In this document: positions 1 to 8,190 of the stretch, in pieces | Layout of the letters: each line of letters opens with the position of its first letter | Numbering within the stretch: position 1 is the stretch's first letter | Position numbers and translations under genes: made by a program | Source: an uncultured Bacteroidales bacterium | GTDB lineage: Bacteria > Bacteroidota > Bacteroidia > Bacteroidales > F082 | DNA length: 62,149 nt | Direction of reading: 5' to 3' | Assembly (NCBI GenBank): GCA_905234455.1 | Contig: CAJOIH010000010.1 | Coordinates: 1 to 62,149 of the forward strand | The notes under the pieces: model-generated | The model's input: only the letters and a program-made list of their open reading frames with translations | Database searches by the model: none | Told to the model about the DNA's origin: nothing

Positions 1-120
1 TCCGCTATGATTTTCACAAATCTCTCTTTACCTTGTCTTGCTTTCTTTCATTGTGCTGGCCTCAAGCTTTCAAAGAACCTTCGTTCGCGGCCCCCTTTTC
101 CTCAGGGGCGAAAACGGCTG
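1..120 (-). other. Untranslated leader, probably of an rRNA operon
   Basis: The 120 bases downstream of the minus-strand promoter contain no convincing reading frame. They hold a GC-rich imperfect hairpin (about 86-117) and then a GGTTCTTTGAAAG stretch (about 69-81 on the plus map) resembling the boxA-like sequence found ahead of 16S rRNA genes in Bacteroidota. A strong promoter with an A/T-rich upstream element and a long structured leader suits a ribosomal RNA operon. The 16S gene itself would lie beyond base 1, so this is an inference. A highly expressed tRNA or protein operon is the alternative. Confidence 0.45.
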
Positions 121-150
121 CAAAGGTACAACCTTTTTTCTTTCTCGCAA
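121..150 (-). promoter_or_regulatory. Strong Bacteroidota promoter reading off the left edge
   Basis: On the minus strand a TTG (148-150) is followed by exactly 19 bp and then TACCTTTG (121-128), an exact fit to the Bacteroides-type -33/-7 promoter. An A/T-run region (about 151-180) sits just upstream, like an UP element. No gene starts on this strand between here and the window edge, so the transcript leaves the window. The promoter itself is seen; its target is inferred. Confidence 0.75.
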
Positions 151-179
151 GCTTTTTTTGAACTTTTTTTTAAAAAATT

Positions 180-512
180 TTAGAGCGTTTGGTCAACTAT
201 CTCAGAATCAACGGCATTCTTCTTCACCGAAGCCAGACCGTTGAGCATGTTCTTCTCATTGGCATACATCTGGCTGGAGCCGATGATCTGTCCATTGGTG
301 GCTTTCAGGTTGAAGAACGGCTTGCCGTTGGAGGCGACCTTCTTGTCGAAACGGGCCTCGACCTGGCTGTTCTTCTTCACCGACTCGATGCCGTTCATGC
401 AGGCGGCCTTGGTGGTGTAACCTTCACTGGTCAGGATGACTTGACCGTTGGTGGCCTTCAGGTTGAACTGAAATTCACCATTCTTTCTGGTGGTAATGAC
501 AAATTTTCCCAT
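180..512 (-). CDS. YegP family protein (two DUF1508 repeats)
   Basis: A 110-residue protein made of two copies of the DUF1508 unit, each built around an F-N-L-K-A-T-N-G-Q core (about residues 16-24 and 67-75) followed by a helix rich in lysine. This is the usual two-repeat architecture and length of the YegP family. The family is small, cytoplasmic and of unknown biochemical role, so no function is assigned. The gene lies 38 bp downstream of the PII-like gene on the same strand and may be the last gene of the efflux operon, or have its own promoter in an A/T-rich gap with no clear TAnnTTTG box. Its stop codon sits directly above the strong promoter at 121-150. Confidence 0.9.
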   Translation of the reverse strand: MGKFVITTRKNGEFQFNLKATNGQVILTSEGYTTKAACMNGIESVKKNSQVEARFDKKVASNGKPFFNLKATNGQIIGSSQMYANEKNMLNGLASVKKNAVDSEIVDQTL

Positions 513-550
513 AATACTAGTTTTTTAAGTGATTAATAATTAAGAAGGTG

Positions 551-844
551 TTAAATCATGTTTTCAATGGTCCAAACGAAAGCCCTCAAACCCAGATCGG
601 GCGACTTCTCATCGCGGGCACGCAAATCACGCAACACGCCCTCCACCCTGTCGTCGTCCATCACCGAGATGATGGCGTTGTTCAAGGTGGGCCAGGCATG
701 GGTGCCCTGATGGGGCTCGCCCGTCACGCTGCCGTGACCCTTGATCTCGTCCCACTCAGTATATCCCTGAACCCCATTCTGGTTCAAGAGGGCGGCAATC
801 TCGTCGTAATAGGCTTGGTTGTAAGTGATCAATATCGCTTTCAT
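551..844 (-). CDS. PII-like signalling protein linked to the RND pump
   Basis: A 97-residue protein with the beta-alpha-beta pattern of the PII/ferredoxin-like superfamily: an N-terminal strand (KAILITY), a helix, a glycine-rich loop around residues 35-52 that corresponds in position to the PII T-loop, then a strand with NNAIISVMDDD. It starts 2 bp after the stop of the RND transporter gene, so translation is probably coupled. Small PII-like proteins beside efflux pumps are known in Bacteroidota, but their ligand and target are not established. A sensor that regulates or reports on the pump is an inference from gene order. Confidence 0.7.
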   Translation of the reverse strand: MKAILITYNQAYYDEIAALLNQNGVQGYTEWDEIKGHGSVTGEPHQGTHAWPTLNNAIISVMDDDRVEGVLRDLRARDEKSPDLGLRAFVWTIENMI

Positions 845-846
845 GG

Positions 847-3800
847 CTATCTGATGTTTTCTGTCTTGGTGAGTGCCTCCTCGGCTTTACGCTGCTTGCG
901 ACGCACGACACGGGTCTCCAACGAGCAATACAACGCAGGTATTAATAATAAGGTGATCAGGGTCGATATGGTGAGACCCCAGGCGACGGTGACACCTAAC
1001 GAGTTCCACATCTCAGCGCCTTCGCCCCTACCCACCGCCAAGGGGATCATACCCAACACCGTGGTCAGGGTGGTCATCAGGATGGGACGCAGACGCGAAC
1101 GGGCCGCCCTGATAGTGGCTTCCTTCACGTCCACACCACGTTCCTCCAACAAGGTGGTGTAGTCGATGAGCACGATGCCGTTCTTCACGACGATACCCAT
1201 CAGGATGAGGATGCCCACGAAGGCCATCGCACCCAAGGCAGCGTTGTTGACCCACAGGCCCAACAGTACGCCGGTGAAGGTGAATGGCACGGAGAACATG
1301 ATGACGAAAGGCTTCATCAGGTTCTCGAACTGCGAGGCCATCACGATGTACACCAGGATAATAATAAGGATCAAGAGGGTCAGCAGGTCGCCGAACATCT
1401 CCTGCTGGGTCTCGTAGTCGCCGGCGATCTTGGTCATGATCTCGGCGGGAATCTCGGTCTCGGCGATGACTTCTTCGCACATCTTGACCACGTCGCTCAA
1501 CACCTGGCCCTTGCCCACCACGGCGGTGACGCTGACCATGCGCTCACGGTCCTTGCGCTGGATGCTGGGCGGGGTCAAAGTCTCGACCACCTCACCCAAG
1601 TCGCCTACCCTGACAGCCTGTCCGTAGCTGTTGTAGACCTTGATGTTCTCGATGTCCTCGATGCTCTTGCGGAACTCGGGGGCGTAACGCACGCGGATGT
1701 CGTACTCTTCGCCGTCCTCACGGTAATAGGAACCCACCAGGCCGTTGATGCGGTCTTTCACATAGGTGGCCGCCGTGCTGCTGTTCAAGCCGTTCAAGGC
1801 CAGCTTCTCACGGTCGAAGTCGATCTGGTACTCAGGCGTGTAGGCATCGCGGCCCACGATGACTTGCAGGATGCCGCGGTCGCGGAGTTTCTGGGCGATG
1901 TCGTTGGCCACCCGGTCGGTGGTGCCGAAGTCATAGCCGTAGACCTCGACCTGGACGGTACTCATGCCGCCCATACCACCACCGCCTTCGTTGACGTTGG
2001 CTTTCTTGATCTCAGGCATGGCATTGAGTTTGGCACGGATCTCGTCGGCCACATCGCTGGTCTTGCGCAACCCGGCCTTGCGACGCTCGGTCTTGGTGCC
2101 CAAACGCAGATTGAACGAGATGATGTGGGTGCCGTTGCTTCGCATCGAGGCGAAAGCATTGTCGGAATCGGCCTGGCCGAAGCTGTAGTTGCAGATCTTC
2201 ACCTCGGGAATCTGCATGAAGTCGTCGGCAAGGCTCTTGGCGAAGGCTCCGGTGACGTCCTGTCCCGTACCCGTGGGAAGTTCGATATTAATACTCAGTC
2301 GGCCTTCATCCTGTTTGGGCATCATCTCGGTCTTCAGCGTGGGTGCCAACAGCACCACCGAAAGGACAAACAAGACCAACATACCGAAGATGATCACCTT
2401 ACGATGGTCCAGGCACCATTTGATCAGGCGTGCGTAGCCGTTGCTGATGGCATCGAGGGCCTTGTTGATGGGCCGGAAGATGGCCTTGTGGAAGTTGCTT
2501 TGGTGAGGGTTCATCACCAGCATACGGGAGCACATCATCGGCACCAAGGTGAGCGCGCCGACGGTGGAGACCACCATGATGATGGAGACGATCCAGCCGA
2601 GCTGCTTGAACATAACACCGGTGGTGCCCTTGATCATCGTCAGGGGCAGGAACACCGCCAGCATCGTCAAGGTGGATGCGATGACGGAGAGCTGCACCTC
2701 CTGAGTGGCGTGCACCGCCGCCTCCTTGGGCTTGGAACCACGTTCGATATGGGTGGTGATGTTCTCCAACACCACGATGGCGTCGTCGACCACCATGCCG
2801 ATGGCGATGGTGAGTGACGACATGGAGATGATATTCAGGGTGTTACCCGTGGCAAACAGGTAGATCAACGAAGCCAGCAAGGAGATCGGGATGGCAAGCA
2901 CGATGATGAAGGTGGCGCGCCAGCGACCGAGGAAGATGAACACCACGAGCATCACCAGGACGAAGGTGATGAGGATGGTGTCGCGCAGGCTGTTGATGGT
3001 GTTTTGGATCATGGTGGAGCCATCGACGATGATGTTCAGCTTGACATCGGAGGGCAAGGTGGGCTCGATCTTCTCCAGCTGTTTCTTGATGCCCTTGATG
3101 ACGTTCACTGCGTTGGCGTCAGTCTGTTTCTGGATGACGATGGTGGCACCTTGGCGGCCGTTGCTGTACGACTCCTGGATGCGTTCCTCGGAGCCGTCGA
3201 CCACGGTGGCCACGTCGCGCAGGTAGATGGGCGCGTTGTTGCGGGTGCCCACGATGACGCCTTCCATCTCGGCGGCGGAGGTGAACTCCTTCTGGATACG
3301 CAGGCTGTAGCTGTTCGACCCGATGTCGATATAACCGGCCGGCACGTTGCGGTTCTCAGTGGCCAGGGTGCTGGAGATGCTCTCCAACGTGAGGTTGTAG
3401 GCCTCCAGCTTGTTCGGGTCGACATACACTTGGATCTCACGCTTGGGGGCGCCGTTGGCCGAGACGGTACCCACGCCACTCACACGGGCCAAGGGGGTGG
3501 TCACACGGTCCTCGATGATCTTGTCGAGGGCAGGCAGGCTCTCCTCGGCAGTGACGCTGAGGAGCATGATGGGCATGTCCTCGGCGTTGAACTTGAACAG
3601 CACGGGGTTGGTGGCCCCGTCGGGCAAGTAGTTGCGCACCATGTCGATCTTGTCGCGCACGTTGTTGGTGGCGGTCTCGATGTCGATGCCGCTCTCGAAC
3701 TCGAGCGACAGCACCGAGGTGTTCTCACGCGAGGTGGACGAGAGGTGTTTCAGGTCGGGGACGGCGTTGAGGGTATTCTCCAAGGTCTTGGTGATGTTGG

Positions 3801-3981
3801 TCTCGATATCGGCGGCACTGGCTCCCGGATAGGAAGTCATCACCATGATGAAGTTGGTCTCCATATTGGGCAACTGGTTGATGGAGAGGTTCATCAGGGA
3901 GAAGATGCCGAAGATGGCGATGGCCACAAAGACCAACGCTGTGGTTACCGGGTTATTGACAGCTGTTCGTTGTAGGCTCAT
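847..3981 (-). CDS. RND efflux transporter, inner-membrane subunit (AcrB/MexB-like)
   Basis: A 1044-residue inner-membrane proton-driven exporter of the hydrophobe/amphiphile (HAE) RND family, close to the usual 1030-1050 length. An N-terminal transmembrane helix starts near residue 13 and the rest follows the duplicated 12-helix layout with two large periplasmic loops. The proton-relay residues are present: the Asp pair at 399-400 in GMVVDDAIVVLEN (AcrB D407/D408) and Lys933 in VVKNGIVLID (AcrB K940). It probably exports drugs, bile salts or solvents; the substrate cannot be read from sequence. It is the third gene of a tolC-MFP-RND-PII operon, with a 1-bp gap to the MFP gene upstream. Confidence 0.95.
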   Translation of the reverse strand: MSLQRTAVNNPVTTALVFVAIAIFGIFSLMNLSINQLPNMETNFIMVMTSYPGASAADIETNITKTLENTLNAVPDLKHLSSTSRENTSVLSLEFESGIDIETATNNVRDKIDMVRNYLPDGATNPVLFKFNAEDMPIMLLSVTAEESLPALDKIIEDRVTTPLARVSGVGTVSANGAPKREIQVYVDPNKLEAYNLTLESISSTLATENRNVPAGYIDIGSNSYSLRIQKEFTSAAEMEGVIVGTRNNAPIYLRDVATVVDGSEERIQESYSNGRQGATIVIQKQTDANAVNVIKGIKKQLEKIEPTLPSDVKLNIIVDGSTMIQNTINSLRDTILITFVLVMLVVFIFLGRWRATFIIVLAIPISLLASLIYLFATGNTLNIISMSSLTIAIGMVVDDAIVVLENITTHIERGSKPKEAAVHATQEVQLSVIASTLTMLAVFLPLTMIKGTTGVMFKQLGWIVSIIMVVSTVGALTLVPMMCSRMLVMNPHQSNFHKAIFRPINKALDAISNGYARLIKWCLDHRKVIIFGMLVLFVLSVVLLAPTLKTEMMPKQDEGRLSINIELPTGTGQDVTGAFAKSLADDFMQIPEVKICNYSFGQADSDNAFASMRSNGTHIISFNLRLGTKTERRKAGLRKTSDVADEIRAKLNAMPEIKKANVNEGGGGMGGMSTVQVEVYGYDFGTTDRVANDIAQKLRDRGILQVIVGRDAYTPEYQIDFDREKLALNGLNSSTAATYVKDRINGLVGSYYREDGEEYDIRVRYAPEFRKSIEDIENIKVYNSYGQAVRVGDLGEVVETLTPPSIQRKDRERMVSVTAVVGKGQVLSDVVKMCEEVIAETEIPAEIMTKIAGDYETQQEMFGDLLTLLILIIILVYIVMASQFENLMKPFVIMFSVPFTFTGVLLGLWVNNAALGAMAFVGILILMGIVVKNGIVLIDYTTLLEERGVDVKEATIRAARSRLRPILMTTLTTVLGMIPLAVGRGEGAEMWNSLGVTVAWGLTISTLITLLLIPALYCSLETRVVRRKQRKAEEALTKTENIR

Positions 3982-3982
3982 G

Positions 3983-5002
3983 TCATTTCACATTTACTGT
4001 AACACCATTCTTGAGGCGGGCTTGGCCTTCAGTGACGATCTTGTCGCCTTCGTTGATGCCGGAGACGATCTCGTAGCGATTGCCGAGACGGCGACCCAGT
4101 TCCACCTTGGTATAGGTGACCGTGGAGTCGTCGTTGAGCACGTAGATGAAATGCTCCCCCGAGCCTTGCTGTTTGACCACGGCCACGTCGGGGACCACCA
4201 CGTGATGGTTGACGCCGAAAGTGGCAGTCACACGGGCGAACATGCCGGGACGCAGGCGCTGGTCGGTATTTTGGGCCACCACCTCCACGGGGAAGGTATG
4301 GGTAGTGGCGCTGACGGTGGGATAGATCAGGTTGACCTTGCCTTTGAAGACCTCACCGGGATAGGACTCCACCTCGATGTCGAACTCCATGCCCTGGTGC
4401 ACCTGGGTGAAATAGCTCTCCGAGATGTTGATAAGCATCTTCACGGGGGTGATCTGCTGCACCACGAAGATGGGCTGGGTCATGCTGTACATGTCGCCCT
4501 GGTCGTAGTTGCGGGCAGTGACCACTCCGTTGATGGGGCTACGCAGGTAGGTGTTTTCCAACAGGTTGTTATAGGTCTTCTTGGTGATCTCGAGCGAGAG
4601 CTTGGCCAGGTCGTAGTCGGCCTGCGACACCGCGCCGATCTTATAAAGCTCCGTGAGACGACCCAGCTCAGTGGAGTCGTTGACGTATTGCATCCTCGTC
4701 TTGGCCAGGTTGACGTCGTCCATCTTGGCCAGCAGTTGTCCCTTGCGCACCTTGTTGCCGACCTCGGCGTTGATGCTCACGATGCGTCCCGCCGACTGCG
4801 ACACGATGTTGTTGGTGGCATAAGGCTCAATGTTGGAGGTGAAGGTGTTGCTGACGTCCACATCCTCGGCAGTGGCGGTGACCACGCTGACCACCGGCAC
4901 GGCAGCCTGGGGATTGGCGACCTTGGTGTCTTCTTTCTTGTTGCCACAGGCCGTCATCAAGACGACGGCCATGGCGGTGATTAATATTCTATTGTATTTC
5001 AT
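3983..5002 (-). CDS. RND efflux periplasmic adaptor (membrane fusion protein, lipoprotein)
   Basis: A 339-residue membrane fusion protein joining the inner-membrane pump to the outer-membrane channel. The N-terminus is a lipoprotein signal with the lipobox ending LMTAC at residue 19. A lipoyl/barrel-sandwich hybrid domain follows (NIVSQSAGRIVSINAEVGNKVRKG about 65-88 and its second half near SPINGVVTARNYDQGD about 155-170), with an alpha-hairpin between them and beta-barrel and membrane-proximal domains in the C-terminal half. It lies between the TolC-like gene and the RND gene with short gaps, as expected for a tripartite pump operon. Confidence 0.95.
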   Translation of the reverse strand: MKYNRILITAMAVVLMTACGNKKEDTKVANPQAAVPVVSVVTATAEDVDVSNTFTSNIEPYATNNIVSQSAGRIVSINAEVGNKVRKGQLLAKMDDVNLAKTRMQYVNDSTELGRLTELYKIGAVSQADYDLAKLSLEITKKTYNNLLENTYLRSPINGVVTARNYDQGDMYSMTQPIFVVQQITPVKMLINISESYFTQVHQGMEFDIEVESYPGEVFKGKVNLIYPTVSATTHTFPVEVVAQNTDQRLRPGMFARVTATFGVNHHVVVPDVAVVKQQGSGEHFIYVLNDDSTVTYTKVELGRRLGNRYEIVSGINEGDKIVTEGQARLKNGVTVNVK

Positions 5003-5013
5003 ATTAATATATA

Positions 5014-6321
5014 TTATTCTTTTCCTATTAATTCATCTAGCGAAGCCTTGGCCACCATGAAGCTATAGATGGCCTGGGCTTGGGTGAGCTGGGCCTGCAT
5101 CAACGCCAGCTGGGCGTCGTTGAGTTCCACGAGGGTGGCCTTCCCCACTTCGTACATCTTCTCCGAGATCTCGTAGCTCTTCTGGGCGATCCCGACGGTG
5201 GAGTTGGCTGCGGTGTAGTTTTTCACGCAAAGCGCGATCTGGTCGTTGTAGTTGCGGATGGCGAGGCGGATCTGGCGTTCGGTATCCTGCCGTTGAACGT
5301 CGAGCATGTCCTTGGTGATCTTGCTTTGCTTGATGTTATAGTGTTTCTGGAAGCCGTCGAACACGGGGATGCTGAGGCTGAGGGCGGCGTTCGACGAGGG
5401 GAACCAGCTCAGCTTGTCGTCGCCCATGGCGCTGTAGTTGTAGTTGATGCTGGCGGCCAGGGTAGGCAGATACTGTTTCTTCTGCATCCGGATGGTCGAC
5501 TCGAGCATGCGGTTTTGGATCTCGAGCTGGATCATGGAGCTGTTGTTGCTAATGTTGTCCTCACTGACGTAAGGGGTCAGCAGCTGCTCGGTATAGTCGT
5601 CGAGTTCGCCCACCGTCTCGAGATCGGTGTCGAGGTTGAGACCCATGACGGCCTTCAGTTGCCAAGTGGCCAGCAGCACGGCGTTCTCGGCGCTCGACAC
5701 GTTGGGTTCGGCATTCATCACGTTGACCTGGGCGCGGAGCTTCTCGAGTTCCGAGGCCTTGCCCACGTTGTAACGCTGCAGGGTCTTCTCGTAGTTGGCC
5801 TGGGCATTGTTGTACACCTCGGTCATCACCTCGAGCGACTCCTTGGCGAGCAGCACGCCGTAGAAGGCCTGCTTCACCTGCGAGATCATCGACACCTTCG
5901 ACGAGCGGGCCTGTTCCACGGCCAGCTCCACGTCGAGGGCGGAGAGCTTGAGGCTCTCCCAGAGGGAGGCGTTCACCAAAGGCATGGAGGCCGAAGCCGA
6001 AGCGCTGATGTTGTTGTCGCGACCCACCTTGATTTCCATGGCCTGACCGCCCATGTCCATCACCATCACCTGCTTGAGCAGGGTGCGTTGGTAGGAACTG
6101 CTGATGTTGACGTTGGGATAAAGGGAGGCGTAACTGCCCTTTTGGGCATAGCCGCTCTTTTCGACGGTCATGTCGGCGATCTTGATGGTATTGCTCTCGC
6201 TCAAGGCAATCTCCAAGGCTTGGTCCAAAGTCACGCGCAATGGCTCCTGTGCCTTAAGTTCAATATTTAATATACTGAATATCAGTACGATAAAACAAAA
6301 TCTCAACAAATGCTTTTCCAT
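5014..6321 (-). CDS. TolC-family outer-membrane efflux protein
   Basis: A 435-residue outer-membrane factor of the TolC family, the exit duct of the tripartite pump. It has a signal peptide (about 1-24) and two copies of the outer-membrane efflux domain: long amphipathic helices such as AQANYEKTLQRYNVGKASELE and the second-half equivalent SYEISEKMYEVGKATLVELNDAQ, which carry the typical Y-x-x-G motif. The ATG at 6321 is chosen because a TATCTTTG box at 6347-6354 would put the transcript start only just upstream, so the longer frame reaching 6357 cannot be translated. First gene of the four-gene efflux operon. Confidence 0.93.
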   Translation of the reverse strand: MEKHLLRFCFIVLIFSILNIELKAQEPLRVTLDQALEIALSESNTIKIADMTVEKSGYAQKGSYASLYPNVNISSSYQRTLLKQVMVMDMGGQAMEIKVGRDNNISASASASMPLVNASLWESLKLSALDVELAVEQARSSKVSMISQVKQAFYGVLLAKESLEVMTEVYNNAQANYEKTLQRYNVGKASELEKLRAQVNVMNAEPNVSSAENAVLLATWQLKAVMGLNLDTDLETVGELDDYTEQLLTPYVSEDNISNNSSMIQLEIQNRMLESTIRMQKKQYLPTLAASINYNYSAMGDDKLSWFPSSNAALSLSIPVFDGFQKHYNIKQSKITKDMLDVQRQDTERQIRLAIRNYNDQIALCVKNYTAANSTVGIAQKSYEISEKMYEVGKATLVELNDAQLALMQAQLTQAQAIYSFMVAKASLDELIGKE

Positions 6322-6346
6322 TAATGGTGGGGTTTGTATAGAAAAG

Positions 6347-6354
6347 CAAAGATA
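6347..6354 (-). promoter_or_regulatory. -7 box of the efflux operon promoter
   Basis: TATCTTTG on the minus strand, 25 bp ahead of the TolC-like start codon. No well-spaced TTG -33 element was found. It lies in the 69-bp gap after the ABC-F gene and makes the pump operon an independent unit. Confidence 0.6.
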
Positions 6355-6390
6355 CAAAAAGTTTGGAAAATGGAAGGCAATAATTATTTT

Positions 6391-8190
6391 TTATGACCAT
6401 TCGTCGAGTTCAAGCCAGCGAAGTTCCTTTTCGTCGAGGAGGTCCTTGATTTCATCGAGGCGGTGGCCCAGCTCCTGGAGTTTCTGGTAGTCGGTGACGG
6501 TGGCCATGGTCTGGTGGATCTGCTCCTTCTCGGCTTCCAACGAAGCGATGTCGGCAGTGAGCTGCTGGTATTCGCGTTCCTCCTTGAAGGAGCGTTTGGT
6601 CTTTTCGCGAGGGGCTTTGCGGGGGGCATCGGCGACGGTCTTCCCCGTGGCTTGTTCCTGTCGTTGCTGACGTTCCTTTTCCTGCAGGTAGTCCTTGTAT
6701 TGCGAATAGTTCCCCATGAAGCCTTTCACCTTGCCATCGCCTTGGAACACAAACAGCTGGTCGACCACCTCATCCATGAAATAACGGTCGTGCGACACCA
6801 CCAAGAGGCAGCCCTTGTAGGCTTTCAGGAAGTCCTCGAGTTTCTGCAGGGTCAGCAGGTCGAGGTCGTTGGTGGGCTCGTCGAGGATGAGGAAGTTGGG
6901 GTTCGACACCAGCACGGTGAGCAGGTAGAGCCGGCGTTTCTCGCCGCCCGAGAGGAGGGCGATGGGTTGGTGGTGCATCTTGTGGGGGAACATGAAATGC
7001 GTCAGCAGTTGGTCGGCGGTGTAGACCTGGTCCTTGCCGTAATGCAGCACCTCGGCGATGTCGCGGATGGCGTCGATGACGGTCTTGCCCTCGTCGAACT
7101 GGATGCCTTCCTGCCGATAGTAGCCGTAGGTGACGGTGTCGCCGACGATGATCTTGCCATGGTCGGGGGCAATGCGCTGGGTGATCAGGTTCAGGAAGGT
7201 TGACTTCCCTACCCCGTTCTTTCCTATTAATCCTATCCGCTCGCCGCGTTGGAACACATAGTCAAAGTCTCGCAGCACGGTGAGGTCGTCGTAGGTCTTG
7301 GTGACGTTGTACATCTCAAGGATCTTGCCGCCCAGCCTCTGGGCTTGAAGGCCGAACTGCAGACGTTCCTCGGGCTGCTGGTAGCGGGCTCGTTCCTTGA
7401 GGTCATAGAAGGCGTCGATGCGGCTTTTCGACTTGCCGGTACGCGCCTGGGGTGTGGAGCGGATCCACTCGAGTTCGTGGCGCAGCTGCGAGGCGGCTTT
7501 CTCGGCGGTGGCGCGTTTCACCTCTTCGCGTTCGCGGCTCTTGCGCACGTAATAGTCGAAGTTGCCGTAGTGGGTGTAGATCACGCTCTGGTAGAGTTCG
7601 AGGATCTTGTTGCACACGCGGTCGAGGAAGTAACGGTCGTGGGTGACCATGAGCAGGGTGACGCTCGACTGGGAGAAGTATTTCTCGAGCCATTCCACCA
7701 TCTCCACGTCGAGGTGGTTGGTGGGCTCGTCGAGAATCAAGAGGTCGGGGTTGTCGAGCAGCACGATGGCCAAGGCCAGCCGCTTGACCTGTCCGCCCGA
7801 GAGCCCTCCGATCTTCTGGTCGAGGTCGGTGAGCTCGAACCGGGTGAGCAGCTGGATGAGCCTTTGCTCATAGGAACATGCCTCCAGGTCCTCCACCATG
7901 GCATTGCTGTATTTCACAGCGGCATCATCGATGATGTCGTGGATGGTCAGCGACGGATCGTATTGGGGCAGCTGTTCGAGGTAGCCCACGCGGATGTCGT
8001 TGGCGAAGGTCACGGTGCCGGTGTCCATCGACTCGCGGCCCACGATGATCTTCAGCAGGGTGGATTTGCCTGAACCGTTGGAGGCGATCAGCGCGGTTTT
8101 GTCTCCTTTCTCAATGCCGAAGGTGACCTCGGAGAACAAGGTCTTGATGCCATACGACTTGGAGATCCCATCGACGCTGAGGTAGTTCAC
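6391..8190 (-). CDS. ABC-F family ATPase (Uup-like)
   Basis: A 599-residue soluble protein with two fused ABC ATPase domains and no membrane segment, the ABC-F layout. Domain 1 has the Walker A GSGKST (about 40-45), signature LSGGQVKR and Walker B LLILDEPTNHLD. Domain 2 has Walker A GKNGVGKST, signature LSGGEKRR and FLILDEPTNDLD. A charged inter-domain linker and a C-terminal coiled coil (about 510-595) resemble Uup. ABC-F proteins act on ribosomes or DNA-linked processes rather than transport; which role applies here is not decided by sequence. Its start overlaps the galM stop by 4 bp, so the two are co-transcribed. Confidence 0.93.
   Translation of the reverse strand: MNYLSVDGISKSYGIKTLFSEVTFGIEKGDKTALIASNGSGKSTLLKIIVGRESMDTGTVTFANDIRVGYLEQLPQYDPSLTIHDIIDDAAVKYSNAMVEDLEACSYEQRLIQLLTRFELTDLDQKIGGLSGGQVKRLALAIVLLDNPDLLILDEPTNHLDVEMVEWLEKYFSQSSVTLLMVTHDRYFLDRVCNKILELYQSVIYTHYGNFDYYVRKSREREEVKRATAEKAASQLRHELEWIRSTPQARTGKSKSRIDAFYDLKERARYQQPEERLQFGLQAQRLGGKILEMYNVTKTYDDLTVLRDFDYVFQRGERIGLIGKNGVGKSTFLNLITQRIAPDHGKIIVGDTVTYGYYRQEGIQFDEGKTVIDAIRDIAEVLHYGKDQVYTADQLLTHFMFPHKMHHQPIALLSGGEKRRLYLLTVLVSNPNFLILDEPTNDLDLLTLQKLEDFLKAYKGCLLVVSHDRYFMDEVVDQLFVFQGDGKVKGFMGNYSQYKDYLQEKERQQRQEQATGKTVADAPRKAPREKTKRSFKEEREYQQLTADIASLEAEKEQIHQTMATVTDYQKLQELGHRLDEIKDLLDEKELRWLELDEWS

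Noticed and set aside
38..244. 68-codon plus-strand frame at the left edge
   Set aside because: It runs through the minus-strand promoter and leader and into the antisense of the yegP-like gene; Phe/Arg-rich with no family match.
3004..3975. Long plus-strand open frame inside the RND gene, and similar ones at 1864-2817, 5080-6270 and 7249-8073
   Set aside because: His/Gly/Asp/Val-rich shadow translations of GC-rich minus-strand genes with no motif or start signal.
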